In this document: in pieces, positions 17,562-26,078 of the stretch
Layout of the letters: the number at the start of each line of letters is the position of its first letter
Numbering within the stretch: the first letter of the stretch is position 1
Origin: an uncultured bacterium
GTDB taxonomy: Bacteria > UBP6 > UBA1177
Direction: 5' to 3'
Assembly (NCBI GenBank): GCA_905235605.1
Contig: CAJOMF010000004.1
Span: forward strand, 1 to 48,381
Length of the DNA stretch: 48,381 nt
Translations under genes and position numbers: made by a program
The notes under the pieces: generated by a model
What the model saw: only the letters and a program-made list of their open reading frames with translations
What the model was told of the DNA's origin: nothing
The model's database searches: none

Positions 17562-19565
17562 ATGAAATCAAGATTTTTTATCATACCGGCAGTTTTGCTT
17601 CTCATTACTGCTTCATGCGGTTCATCAAAAAGCGGGAACAGTGCAGACTCGACTCCGGATCAGGAAACCGTCAGAAAACTCTGCGAAAAGTACGAAATCG
17701 AGTGTGGTGATTTTCTGGCAAAGACGGATGACGGCGTTATGAGAGACATTTTCTGCGGCGAATGTAAAACCGGATATTCCTGCGATGAAACCACAAGCAG
17801 GTGCCTTAACGAAAGAACTGCTGAATGCAGAGGACTTCCTGAAAATGCGAAATGGAACACTGTTTCATCCATAACTCAGAAATTCGACGGGGAAAAATGG
17901 ACTCCTGACACAGCCGGCTCATACAATGAAGAACCGAGCGAAACAGAGTGCCGCTTCAAGTGCCGAAACGGTCTTCCGTGGAACGGTACCGGATGCGTTC
18001 CTGAATCTGGTTTCCCCGAATGCAGCAGAGAAAATAACGGAGCGTGCGAAGACAGCTCTACCGGCATCGTCTGGTCTAACGAAGCACCGTCGAAAATGAC
18101 GTGGAAAAGTGCATCGGGATACTGCAACAATCTGACTGAAGGCCAATATTCGAAATGGCGGCTGCCGGATATCGACGAACTCAGGACCCTTATCGTAAAC
18201 TGTCCGGCTACTGCGACCGGAGGGGCATGCGGGATCAGCGAAACAGAAGAATGCCTTTCTTCCGACTGCGATACGGACAATTCGTGTTCTTCATGCAATA
18301 GCGGAGAATCGGATGTATCCTACAGCAAACTCGGCGATCTCGGCTTCTTCTGGTCAGGTTCGGCTCTTTCCGACAGGGCTGACTACGCGTGGCGCATCGG
18401 CTTCGGCAGCGCAACTGTATCATACGACTACAAAACCTCGGAAAACAAACTCCGCTGCGTAAAAGCGACTCTCTCACCGTGTGATCCGAACCCGTGCGAA
18501 GAAGTCGAAAACTCTGACGGTGAATGCACTGTCACGCCGAACGGAGAAAAATATATCTGCGGATGCAATGAACACTACACTTGGAAAGATTCCCGATGCA
18601 CAGCTGACACAAGGATCACGGAATGTTCCGGACTTCCGGAAAACACCGAGTGGAACATCGTTTCAGAGATACTCCAGACTTTTGACAAAACTGATTGGAT
18701 TCCTTCTGAAAAAACTGTTTTCAATCAGGAATCAAGCACCAGAGAATGCCGTTTCAAATGTAAAAACGGTTATGTCTGGAACTCCGAAAAATGTGTTCCC
18801 TACACGCCGTCAGGTCTGCCCGAATGCGGTGCAGATTCATCTTTTCCATGCGAAGACACATCCATGGGTATGATTTGGTCTGAAATAATCGATACCAGAA
18901 TGGACTGGGGCAACGCAAAAGCATACTGCTACGATCTTGACGAAGGCGGTTATTCCGACTGGCATCTTCCGAATGTCGATGAGGCGAGAACAGCAATAAG
19001 AAACTGCTCGACACTGATAACCGGCGGGGCATGCAGAGTGAGCGAATCGAATAACTGCCTGTCCTTCATGTGTAATATGGATCAGGATGCACCCGAATAC
19101 GAACACGCCTCGGACAGATGTAACTGCATGACGGATAACTCCGAACTCAACATATTCAAAGAGCATAACAAAGTATTCTGGACATCTTCTCCCGTCCCGG
19201 AATATCCGCAGTATGCATGGGCATGGTCATTTGCATCCCACTCTCTTGATCCGGAAAACAAAGAGGATATAAAATTTCTGCACTGCGTCAGATCGGACTA
19301 TTTCCTTACAGATTCACACTGCGGCAAACACTACACTTGGGACGGCACGGAATGTATCGCCGACACAAAGAGGGCAGAATGCACCGGACTTCCCGAAAAT
19401 GCGATATGGAACGCCGTTCCCAATATAATTCAGACATGGAACGGCTCGGCATGGCTGCCATCCGAGACAGGCTCATACAACGAAAATTCCAGTTCTTCGG
19501 AATGCCGTTTCAAATGTGCTGAAGGCTACACATGGGACGGTAACGGATGCGTCCTGTCTGAATAA
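17562..19565 (+). CDS. Second modular DUF1566 lipoprotein, paralogue of its neighbour
   Basis: The 667-aa lipoprotein has lipobox ITASC (Cys19). It repeats the architecture of the gene upstream: an N-terminal CGECKTGYSCDETTS module, then alternating units of a Cys module (C-x-GLPEN...W..., then ECRFKC, then GYxWxGxxC) and a DUF1566 domain (WRLPDIDELRTL at about 200; WHLPNVDEARTAI at about 470). Three copies of the Cys module are present, the last forming the C-terminus. The longer open frame from 17442 lies inside the previous gene; the ATG at 17562 follows TGGAG. Likely co-transcribed with the paralogue. Confidence 0.85.
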   Translation: MKSRFFIIPAVLLLITASCGSSKSGNSADSTPDQETVRKLCEKYEIECGDFLAKTDDGVMRDIFCGECKTGYSCDETTSRCLNERTAECRGLPENAKWNTVSSITQKFDGEKWTPDTAGSYNEEPSETECRFKCRNGLPWNGTGCVPESGFPECSRENNGACEDSSTGIVWSNEAPSKMTWKSASGYCNNLTEGQYSKWRLPDIDELRTLIVNCPATATGGACGISETEECLSSDCDTDNSCSSCNSGESDVSYSKLGDLGFFWSGSALSDRADYAWRIGFGSATVSYDYKTSENKLRCVKATLSPCDPNPCEEVENSDGECTVTPNGEKYICGCNEHYTWKDSRCTADTRITECSGLPENTEWNIVSEILQTFDKTDWIPSEKTVFNQESSTRECRFKCKNGYVWNSEKCVPYTPSGLPECGADSSFPCEDTSMGMIWSEIIDTRMDWGNAKAYCYDLDEGGYSDWHLPNVDEARTAIRNCSTLITGGACRVSESNNCLSFMCNMDQDAPEYEHASDRCNCMTDNSELNIFKEHNKVFWTSSPVPEYPQYAWAWSFASHSLDPENKEDIKFLHCVRSDYFLTDSHCGKHYTWDGTECIADTKRAECTGLPENAIWNAVPNIIQTWNGSAWLPSETGSYNENSSSSECRFKCAEGYTWDGNGCVLSE

Positions 19566-19676
19566 AATTTATTTCAAAATTGCAGAGACGCGCCCAGGCA
19601 CATCTCATTTGTGTATTTCACGGTTTCTTTGAAGACGTGTCAGGTCTCTACGGGAAAATCGAATAAAATCAGTAAA

Positions 19677-19784
19677 TCACGATTCATCTTTTCCTCTTAA
19701 GAATCTGCCGAAAAGGATCATTCCGAGCGGAGAGATGACTGCGACTGCGCCGACCCAGATCCAGATCATGTAATAATGCGAAAT
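19677..19784 (-). pseudogene. 3'-terminal fragment of an MFS transporter gene
   Basis: Read on the minus strand this is the last 35 or so codons and the stop of a gene very similar to the MFS transporter at 23065. Identity is about 90 percent, with mostly synonymous changes, and it ends FGRFLRGKDES against FGRFLRGKEES. It is cut off abruptly at 19784, where the uppP-tail repeat begins, and has no start. The divergence suggests a second gene copy that was under selection before it was truncated. The rest of the 344-bp gap (19566-19909) holds no gene. Confidence 0.85.
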
Positions 19785-19823
19785 TTTTCATACTTTCGGC
19801 ACTTGTGCCTTTTGTGATTTGAT
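19785..19823. repeat. uppP 3'-end repeat, right copy
   Basis: 39 bp with three mismatches to the end of uppP (15161-15199), including an in-frame stop (TGA instead of TAA). It directly abuts the MFS-tail fossil on its left and leads into the upstream region of the next gene on its right. Confidence 0.85.
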
Positions 19824-19909
19824 TTTTTTGACTTTTTAAAAAAAAAAGTTAAATGGTCAAAGTTTCATTTTTTTGACGATCTTTTAATCTTTTAATTTAG
19901 AGAGGAAGT

Positions 19910-21109
19910 ATGAATTTTAGTGTTGTGATCTGGAATGGAAAAGGATTCGCTTTTGACCTAAATGAAAAACTTTTAGGTCTGACACTTCTGGAAAGGCAGG
20001 TAAAAATCTATGAATCACTCGGAGCCGGTGAAGTTGTCGTAGCTGACGAAAACACAAAGCGCGATTTTTCTGGAAAGTGGATCTTTGTGAACGGAGCCTT
20101 CTTCATCCATCCTCAGGCTGTTCAGCAGCAATATCTTGAAGACGGAGAAGACCGCTTTGAAAAAGGAGGAATGTTCGGTTTCTGCGATGCCGAGAATCAT
20201 CGCGAAGATATCGCGGAATTCCTTAAAAACGGAGCCTTTCCCGAACAAATTTCTACCTTTACCGGCTACGGATACAGGATCGTAGTCGATGCTCCGAAAA
20301 AGAAAAAAGTTCTCACAAAAGCGCTCTTTTACGCAATGAGAAAGCCTGTTGACGGAATTATTGCGAGAACTTTGAACAAGGCGGTCTCCTTCTTTCTGAC
20401 CGAGCATTTTTTCATTCCGCTGCACTTCACGCCCAACATGGTGACGATCACTGCGATAATCACAGGTGTCCTTTCGGGTTTTGTCGCTTTCGGCGGAACA
20501 TACCGCCATCTTGTCGCAGCAACATTTCTGGCGCAGTTCGCATCGATCCTTGACGGGTGCGACGGTGAAACTGCAAGGCTGACCTACAGAATATCGAACT
20601 TCGGCAAATGGCTCGACAGTGTGGGAGATTCTTTCGTAAACACATCACTAACGCTTGGTTTAGGCTACGGTCTTGCCCGCTATTTCGCTGCAAACCCGAT
20701 GCAGGCTGAGATCCAGCCATACCTTGAAACATGGCCTATATGGATGGCATGGCTTTCTGTCGTGATAAACTGGTATCACAATTTTGTAAGTTACTTTGAT
20801 GTCATCGTCGTAAGGAAAACGACCGACATTTTTGCTTTCGTTTTCTGGTTTGAAAAGAAGGAACGCGTCAGAACAGTGGATCTTTCAAAGCCGGTTTACG
20901 GCAAAATCACCTTGTTTGAATTCCTCAAATACTTCTCAAGACGCGACTGTTACCTCTTTGTGTTGTTTGTTCTTGCCGTCATAGGACCTTTGGCCCTTCT
21001 TTTCGGATATATAGTTATGACGGCATTCATCATTCCTGTTTTCTTCATGACCACGATACACATCTATTTCGGAATAATCAAAAAGATGCGGAAAGCGAAG
21101 CCATTCTGA
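19910..21109 (+). CDS. CDP-alcohol phosphatidyltransferase with nucleotidyltransferase-like N-terminus
   Basis: The 399-aa membrane enzyme has the full CDP-alcohol phosphotransferase motif: Asp218-Gly219-x2-Ala222-Arg223-x8-Gly232-x3-Asp236-x3-Asp240, in DGETAR...GKWLDSVGD. About six membrane segments follow residue 170. The first 130 residues (LGLTLLERQVKIYESLGAGEVVVADE) resemble the cytidylyltransferase half of bifunctional inositol-phosphate cytidylyltransferase/DIPP synthase proteins, but I do not see the usual Gly-rich nucleotide-binding signature, so that half may be degenerate. A product such as di-myo-inositol phosphate or an inositol phospholipid is possible but not shown. GAGAGGAAG precedes the ATG. 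Confidence 0.75.
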   Translation: MNFSVVIWNGKGFAFDLNEKLLGLTLLERQVKIYESLGAGEVVVADENTKRDFSGKWIFVNGAFFIHPQAVQQQYLEDGEDRFEKGGMFGFCDAENHREDIAEFLKNGAFPEQISTFTGYGYRIVVDAPKKKKVLTKALFYAMRKPVDGIIARTLNKAVSFFLTEHFFIPLHFTPNMVTITAIITGVLSGFVAFGGTYRHLVAATFLAQFASILDGCDGETARLTYRISNFGKWLDSVGDSFVNTSLTLGLGYGLARYFAANPMQAEIQPYLETWPIWMAWLSVVINWYHNFVSYFDVIVVRKTTDIFAFVFWFEKKERVRTVDLSKPVYGKITLFEFLKYFSRRDCYLFVLFVLAVIGPLALLFGYIVMTAFIIPVFFMTTIHIYFGIIKKMRKAKPF

Positions 21110-21204
21110 GTATGAGCAAAGAATCTATGAGATCTTTCCATGCGCTCAAGATCACAAAAATACGACTCTTCTTTCCCCCTCAGGAATCTTATTGCATTTT
21201 TTCA

Positions 21205-21233
21205 TTGCCATGAAAAGACTTAGATATTAAAAT
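21205..21233 (+). promoter_or_regulatory. Promoter upstream of the decayed lipoprotein region
   Basis: TTGCCA, a 17-bp spacer and TAAAAT. It precedes the mini-ORF at 21277 and may now drive the lipoprotein gene at 21444. Confidence 0.5.
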
Positions 21234-21276
21234 TGCTCATGGATGTTTTTTAAAACTTAATTCTGCGAGGTTCAAA

Positions 21277-21324
21277 ATGTTTAAGACAATCTTTTTGGGC
21301 TTTTTTTGTTTTTTATGTATTTAG
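21277..21324 (+). pseudogene. Orphan signal-peptide ORF
   Basis: GCGAGG, then an ATG and 15 codons (M-F-K-T-I-F-L-G-F-F-C-F-L-C-I) ending at TAG. This is a typical start of a lipoprotein signal peptide, cut off by the stop. With the promoter upstream and the fragment at 21347 it looks like the remains of one gene. Confidence 0.4.
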
Positions 21325-21346
21325 CGGTTTACTTAAATTTAAATGA

Positions 21347-21430
21347 TATATAGGCGGTACGGCAGTATGCAACCCGACATGCAGAGGTTATGATGAAAGC
21401 AGCTGCGAAGCAAGTGACGGCTGGTTCTAA
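21347..21430 (+). pseudogene. Cys-rich C-terminal coding remnant
   Basis: An open stretch of 27 codons ending in TAA reads YIGGTAVCNPTCRGYDE then SSCEASDGWF, with three Cys, like the Cys-rich lipoprotein modules nearby. It has no start of its own. Together with 21277-21324 it accounts for most of the gap between 21110 and 21443; the remaining bases hold only the promoter at 21205. Confidence 0.4.
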
Positions 21431-21443
21431 GCGGGGTGTAAAA

Positions 21444-23051
21444 ATGACTAACTGTCTAAGAATATTAATATTTATTGTCGTTATATCTCTTGTTGCCTGC
21501 TCGTCAGGCAACAAGGCAAAAAACGATTCCGACACTGTTCCGGATTCAGATTCCAACACTCAGGATTCGGAAACGACGGATTATGATTCCGACATTCAAG
21601 ATTCGGAAATTGTTGATGATACTGTCACCGATATTGACGATACCGAAACCGACGATTCAGACATCGACACTGATGAACCTCTTGATGTCAACTATCAAGG
21701 TGCGGAAGATTGCCCTGAACTTTCAAAAGCCAAATTCCCTTACTACAACGATGACAAAACAATCTATTTCTGCCGCAAGTGCGACACTCCGACAGTCAAA
21801 GATCCGCAGTGCATGGCAAATCTATGGAAAGAAGCTGCCGCTAAACTTTATGCAGTTTCTCCGGAATCGGAATGTAAAGACGGCTATCCGTGTGATATGC
21901 CGGATCTTGTGCCAATTACCCAGGCTGAGTGGGATGAAGAATGGTCTGACCCTAAATATCCCAAACTTCCCTATCGTCCTCATCAATGTGATCTTATTCT
22001 TGATGCAAATTCTATTTCAACAAAAGATCCTTGGGCAACAGACGGGACAGCCGGTTCGTTTAAACACTTCAATATAAGCGAGGGGAAAATCGGAATTAAG
22101 TTGAAGAATGTTTCAACTTCTCTTGGCAATTATACCACGACATCTAAAGTTATGATTTATGACCCTGCCGAGAAAAAATATAAGGCTGTTGCCCCGATGT
22201 TTGCTGATGAACTTGCATATAAGGATGCTTTCTTTACATGGGTGTAGATTTCAGATCATTCGACGATTTCGACAACAGGTATTTGTTTTATGTATGTGAA
22301 GACGGCTCAAGAAAAGTTGTTTATCCAGGAAAAATTAATTTTCTATCGTATACTCCCGCACTCAGTGAAAAGTGGGCTGTTGCAAATATCGCGGAAACAG
22401 AAGATGGAGGCTCTGCCACGATGTATGCCAAAGTAGGCGAATGGAAGTGGACAAAACTGATGAAAGGGCTTTCTTACGGCCCCCAAATTGTAAATGACAA
22501 GATTGTTTTTTATGACGATTATTTTAAGGCATACTACTGTGATTTATCGAAAAATCCTCAAAGTGTTGCTGACTGTATTATAGTAAATGAAACAGAGAAT
22601 GAAGAAATCAGAACGCCTGTAATAAACGAAGACGATGAAACAGAAGTAATTTATGAATCAGATATTTCTGAAAATATGTCAATGAAATGCCTGAAAATCG
22701 GAGCAAACGGAAAGAAAGAGTATTCATTGGTTACAGACAAACATGAATCAGCTGACGATGTTTGGGAAGGCGGTGGATTCGGAATAAAGAAAGTAACTAA
22801 AGACTCTATTTTTTACAATGAATCTTTGTACGGGAACGGAGAAAGAGACGGAAATGCCTGCTTCCACAACAGAAGAACTAAAAAAAACAACTTGTATGAA
22901 ACGAGTTGAAGGAATGAAAAAATATTATTTCGGTTTTGACGAGTGGGAAGGAAAATGGCTTCTTTACCAATTCAAAGGAGTGGCTTTACAGGCTGTTAGA
23001 GATCTTGACTGCTACTGCGAAAAGGAAGGAGTCTGCCCGTTTGAGGAATAA
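21444..23051 (+). pseudogene. Asp-rich lipoprotein gene broken by two frameshifts
   Basis: The first segment (21444-22247) begins with a signal peptide and lipobox LVAC (Cys19), then a D/S/T/E linker and a Cys-containing domain. It stops at a TAG right after AFFTW. The next frame continues naturally (GVDFRSFDDFDNRYLFYVCEDG) to a stop at 22909, and a third frame carries on (TTCMKRVEGMKKYYFGFDEW) to 23051. The junctions fall at a G run (22240-22242, one G missing) and a run of eight A (22880-22887, one A too many). With both corrected, one protein of about 535 residues results, its second half resembling a beta-propeller. Sequencing or assembly error is an alternative to true decay. Confidence 0.75.
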
Positions 23052-23064
23052 TCTATTTCTAATC

Positions 23065-24645
23065 CTAAGATTCTTCCTTTCCTCTGAGGAATCTGCCGAA
23101 AAGGATCATTCCGAGCGGAGAAATGACGGCGACTGCGCCGACCCAGATCCAGATCATGTAGTGATGCGAGATGTCGCCCACCTGCAAGCTCTTCACACCT
23201 GCTTCGTTCACTACTTCAGTCGCCGGTGTGTAGGCTGAAAGAAGCGCGCCGGACATCCATGCAACAAGAGGCTGCGAGATGAATTTAGGAAGAAGCGAAA
23301 GGCTCAAATAGCTTGCCTCCTGCCCTTTCGGCGCGATCTTTGCGGTGTATTCCATGAGTCGCGGCGACCAGATTGCTTCGCCAATAGTAAAAAGAACGAC
23401 AAAGAAGCAAAGACCTAAGCATATCGCGATCGTTGAAAGCGACGATCCGTCGGGAAGAGCGAGCCACTTCTGCCAGATGAGTCTGCCGAAAAGCGAATCG
23501 GCGATCGGAGCGTAGAATTCATCGGGAAGGACTACGAAAAATACCGATGCGGCCGAGATCAGAGAGCCGATCGTTATCATTTTGTAGGCACTCCATTTTC
23601 TCGTGAGCCAAGCTATAGTCGGAACGAAGAAAATGACGATAACGGGGTTCAGAACTCCGTAAATGTTGCCTATTTTTGCCCCTTCGCCGAGGACGCGGAT
23701 GCCGTATTTCGGGAACGTGTAGTGGAAATGGTAGAAGACGTAGTTTACACCCAAAAGTATCGCAAGAAGCGCCATGAACTTCCAGAAAGCCTTCTGTTTC
23801 GCAACAGTTACAAAGATTTTCCCGGCATCGGCAAACGAATCTTTGATCGAACCGAAAATCGAAATGAGCATGTTCCCTTCTTTTTTGGCGCGTTCGTTCT
23901 CGATGTGCTTTACAAGCTGACCTTCGTCGTTAAGGTCGATGTTGTCACGGATTATCGCAACGAAGAAAAGCGTCGGGATGCTGATGAGGAAAGCGACGAG
24001 AAGGATGAAGCGGTAGGTCGAGATCTCGCCCAGAAGCGGGATGGCGATGTTTCCGTATTCGCCGTAGACTTCGCGGATACCGTCAAAAATAAGGCCGCCC
24101 ATCGCGAAACCGACGTTCATCAAAGTGTAGAACATCGCGAAACCGAGAGCCGAAGTGTCAGATTTCGTGTATCTTTTGAGTGCGACCGAAATGACGGGGC
24201 TCATAAATGCGACAGAGACCGCCTGCGGAACGAAGCCGAGAAGCGTTACAACCCAGAAATTGGTCGTGAGGAACAGAAAAAACCTCGAAAATATTGCCAA
24301 AATCGTGCCGATAAGAAGGACTTTCTTGATGCCTACCGCGTCAACCAGCGAACCTACTCCGAAAATAAGGAGCGTATAGGCTAAATTCCACGTTCCCATG
24401 TAGTTTCCCGCGGCGACATCACTCAAACCGAGATCGCTCGAAAGAAAGAGCGTGAGCGTCATCAACATTATGGAATATGCAGTATATTCAATGATCTGCG
24501 AAATCGAAACGAACCATATCTCACGCGGAGAAGTTTTGAGACCGCGCTTGTAGTTGTAGACGATGTAGATGAAATAAATACCTGCCGCCGCAACAAGCGA
24601 CCAGAGAAGATACGGGATCCACTCAGGGAATTCGATATAGGACAT
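23065..24645 (-). CDS. MFS transporter
   Basis: The 526-aa membrane protein has at least 12 hydrophobic segments and major-facilitator features: a GxLVDAxGxKK-type loop (GVGSLVDAVGIKKVLL) between helices 2 and 3, and a long cytoplasmic loop near 260-290 with charged residues. An unusual first helix (IPYLLWSLVAAAGIYFIYIVY) precedes the standard set. The frame is open to 24729, but the ATG at 24645 follows GGAGG and is preferred. It lies 52 bp downstream of the GAPDH gene on the same strand, so the two may share a transcript. The substrate is unknown. A second, truncated copy of its 3' end sits at 19677-19784. Confidence 0.85.
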   Translation of the reverse strand: MSYIEFPEWIPYLLWSLVAAAGIYFIYIVYNYKRGLKTSPREIWFVSISQIIEYTAYSIMLMTLTLFLSSDLGLSDVAAGNYMGTWNLAYTLLIFGVGSLVDAVGIKKVLLIGTILAIFSRFFLFLTTNFWVVTLLGFVPQAVSVAFMSPVISVALKRYTKSDTSALGFAMFYTLMNVGFAMGGLIFDGIREVYGEYGNIAIPLLGEISTYRFILLVAFLISIPTLFFVAIIRDNIDLNDEGQLVKHIENERAKKEGNMLISIFGSIKDSFADAGKIFVTVAKQKAFWKFMALLAILLGVNYVFYHFHYTFPKYGIRVLGEGAKIGNIYGVLNPVIVIFFVPTIAWLTRKWSAYKMITIGSLISAASVFFVVLPDEFYAPIADSLFGRLIWQKWLALPDGSSLSTIAICLGLCFFVVLFTIGEAIWSPRLMEYTAKIAPKGQEASYLSLSLLPKFISQPLVAWMSGALLSAYTPATEVVNEAGVKSLQVGDISHHYMIWIWVGAVAVISPLGMILFGRFLRGKEES

Positions 24646-24697
24646 TTTTACCTCCGTGAAAAAAGGAGTTGAAAAAAATTGGGAAAAAGATTTCAAA

Positions 24698-25912
24698 CTA
24701 TGCAATGGCTTTTGAAACGTAGACTGCAAGTTTGGTGAGGCAGTTTACATAGCTGCCGAGCTCGTTGTCGTACCAGCCGAAAATCTTTGCGTGGGTGACA
24801 GGAACATTCGACAACGGGGGAATATCAACAAATCCCGTTCTCGTGTGGGTGTCGTTGCCTTCGATGACGCATGCAGCCATCTGCCCTTTGAGGTCGCTCG
24901 AAACGTTCTGTCTTTCCGAAAGGTAGAGCAGATCCTTCTGCATTCCTGCAGCAGCTTCGCGGTAGACGTTGTTTATGAACTCGCGGTTGATCTTCGGGAA
25001 ACCGTCCTTGTCAAGCGGCGTGTGGAAAGTGAGGTTGAGGTTGATGAGAGAGACCGTCTGGACCGGAACGCGGACCGAATCAGCCATGAAGCCGATATTC
25101 TTCATTACCGGAAGGATGTATTCGAGAGCCTTTGCAGCGCCGGTCGTCGAAAGGATGATGTTGTATCCTGCAGCTCTGTTCTTGCGGAGATCGCTCGTTC
25201 CGCTTTTTGGAACTGCGTCGAGAACATTCTGCGAATTGGTCATCGAATGGATCGTTGACATGCTTGCAGTGAGGATCGCCGAAGTCTCCTCGTGGTCAAG
25301 GAGAGGCTTCATCATGTGTGCAAGCGCCGTAGTCGTGCAGGATGCAGCCGAAATTATGTGGTGGTTCATCGGATCGAAATTCATGTGATTGACGCCGTAG
25401 ACCATCATCACTGCGTCTTCCGGAAGAGTTTTCGACTTTCCTTTGAGTTTGAAGGGAGCCGAGAGAATGACTTTTCTCGCGCCGCCCGCAATGTGGCCTC
25501 TGAGAGTGCCGTTTGCCGAAGATTCATCGCTCGGATCTACGAATTTTCCGGTCGTATCGATAACGACTCTCGCACCTTCCTGACCCCACGGGATCCTTTC
25601 AGGATTCCTTTCGCTTCTCAAAAATTTAACTTTTTTGCCGTAGAAAGTGACTTCACCGTTTACTTCATCGGTTATCTGAACATCCGGCTCTTTTCCGCCG
25701 CCGAAACCGAAAAGAAAATTGTGAAGAGTGCCGTAAGTCGAATCGTAGACCGCATAATCGACAAGATCGACAAGCGATTTGCCTACTTCACGCCCGAGAT
25801 TGATGACGATCCTGTCGAAATCGTCCTTGAGAAGCATGTTCCAAAGAGTAAGTTTTCCGATCCTGCCGAATCCGTTGATGCCGATTGTAGCCTTGCAGTT
25901 GATGTCAATCAT
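24698..25912 (-). CDS. gap: Glyceraldehyde-3-phosphate dehydrogenase, long variant
   Basis: The 404-aa enzyme has the NAD-binding NGFGRIGK (13-20), TTGKFVDPSDE, the catalytic Cys192 in SAASCTTTALAH, a His in the STIHSMTNSQ region, and the C-terminal GWYDNELGSYVNCL. It converts glyceraldehyde-3-phosphate to 1,3-bisphosphoglycerate. It is about 65 residues longer than classical GapA, with insertions near 60-80 and in the FKLKGKSKTLPED region. The usual SCTTNCLAP is SCTTTALAH, so it belongs to a divergent subgroup. AGGAGG precedes the ATG. Confidence 0.92.
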   Translation of the reverse strand: MIDINCKATIGINGFGRIGKLTLWNMLLKDDFDRIVINLGREVGKSLVDLVDYAVYDSTYGTLHNFLFGFGGGKEPDVQITDEVNGEVTFYGKKVKFLRSERNPERIPWGQEGARVVIDTTGKFVDPSDESSANGTLRGHIAGGARKVILSAPFKLKGKSKTLPEDAVMMVYGVNHMNFDPMNHHIISAASCTTTALAHMMKPLLDHEETSAILTASMSTIHSMTNSQNVLDAVPKSGTSDLRKNRAAGYNIILSTTGAAKALEYILPVMKNIGFMADSVRVPVQTVSLINLNLTFHTPLDKDGFPKINREFINNVYREAAAGMQKDLLYLSERQNVSSDLKGQMAACVIEGNDTHTRTGFVDIPPLSNVPVTHAKIFGWYDNELGSYVNCLTKLAVYVSKAIA

Positions 25913-25953
25913 AACGACCTCCTGAAAAATTGGTAAAAAATCAAAAACGCAGT

Positions 25954-25981
25954 ATTTTAGGAATATTCAGATATTTTGCAA
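25954..25981 (-). promoter_or_regulatory. Promoter of the gap-MFS pair
   Basis: On the minus strand, TTGCAA, a 16-bp spacer and TAAAAT, about 42 bp before the gap ATG. Confidence 0.5.
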
Positions 25982-26015
25982 ATTTAATCGGAAATCATGC
26001 AAAAATTCCATGTGT

Positions 26016-26044
26016 TTGACAATAAAGTACTTTTTGAGTAATAT
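26016..26044 (+). promoter_or_regulatory. Promoter of the 26079 lipoprotein
   Basis: A perfect TTGACA, a 17-bp spacer and TAATAT, 35 bp before the ATG at 26079. It is divergent from the gap promoter. Confidence 0.7.
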
Positions 26045-26078
26045 TAAAAGGTTTATGGTTAGTTTTTTGGAGAGTCTG

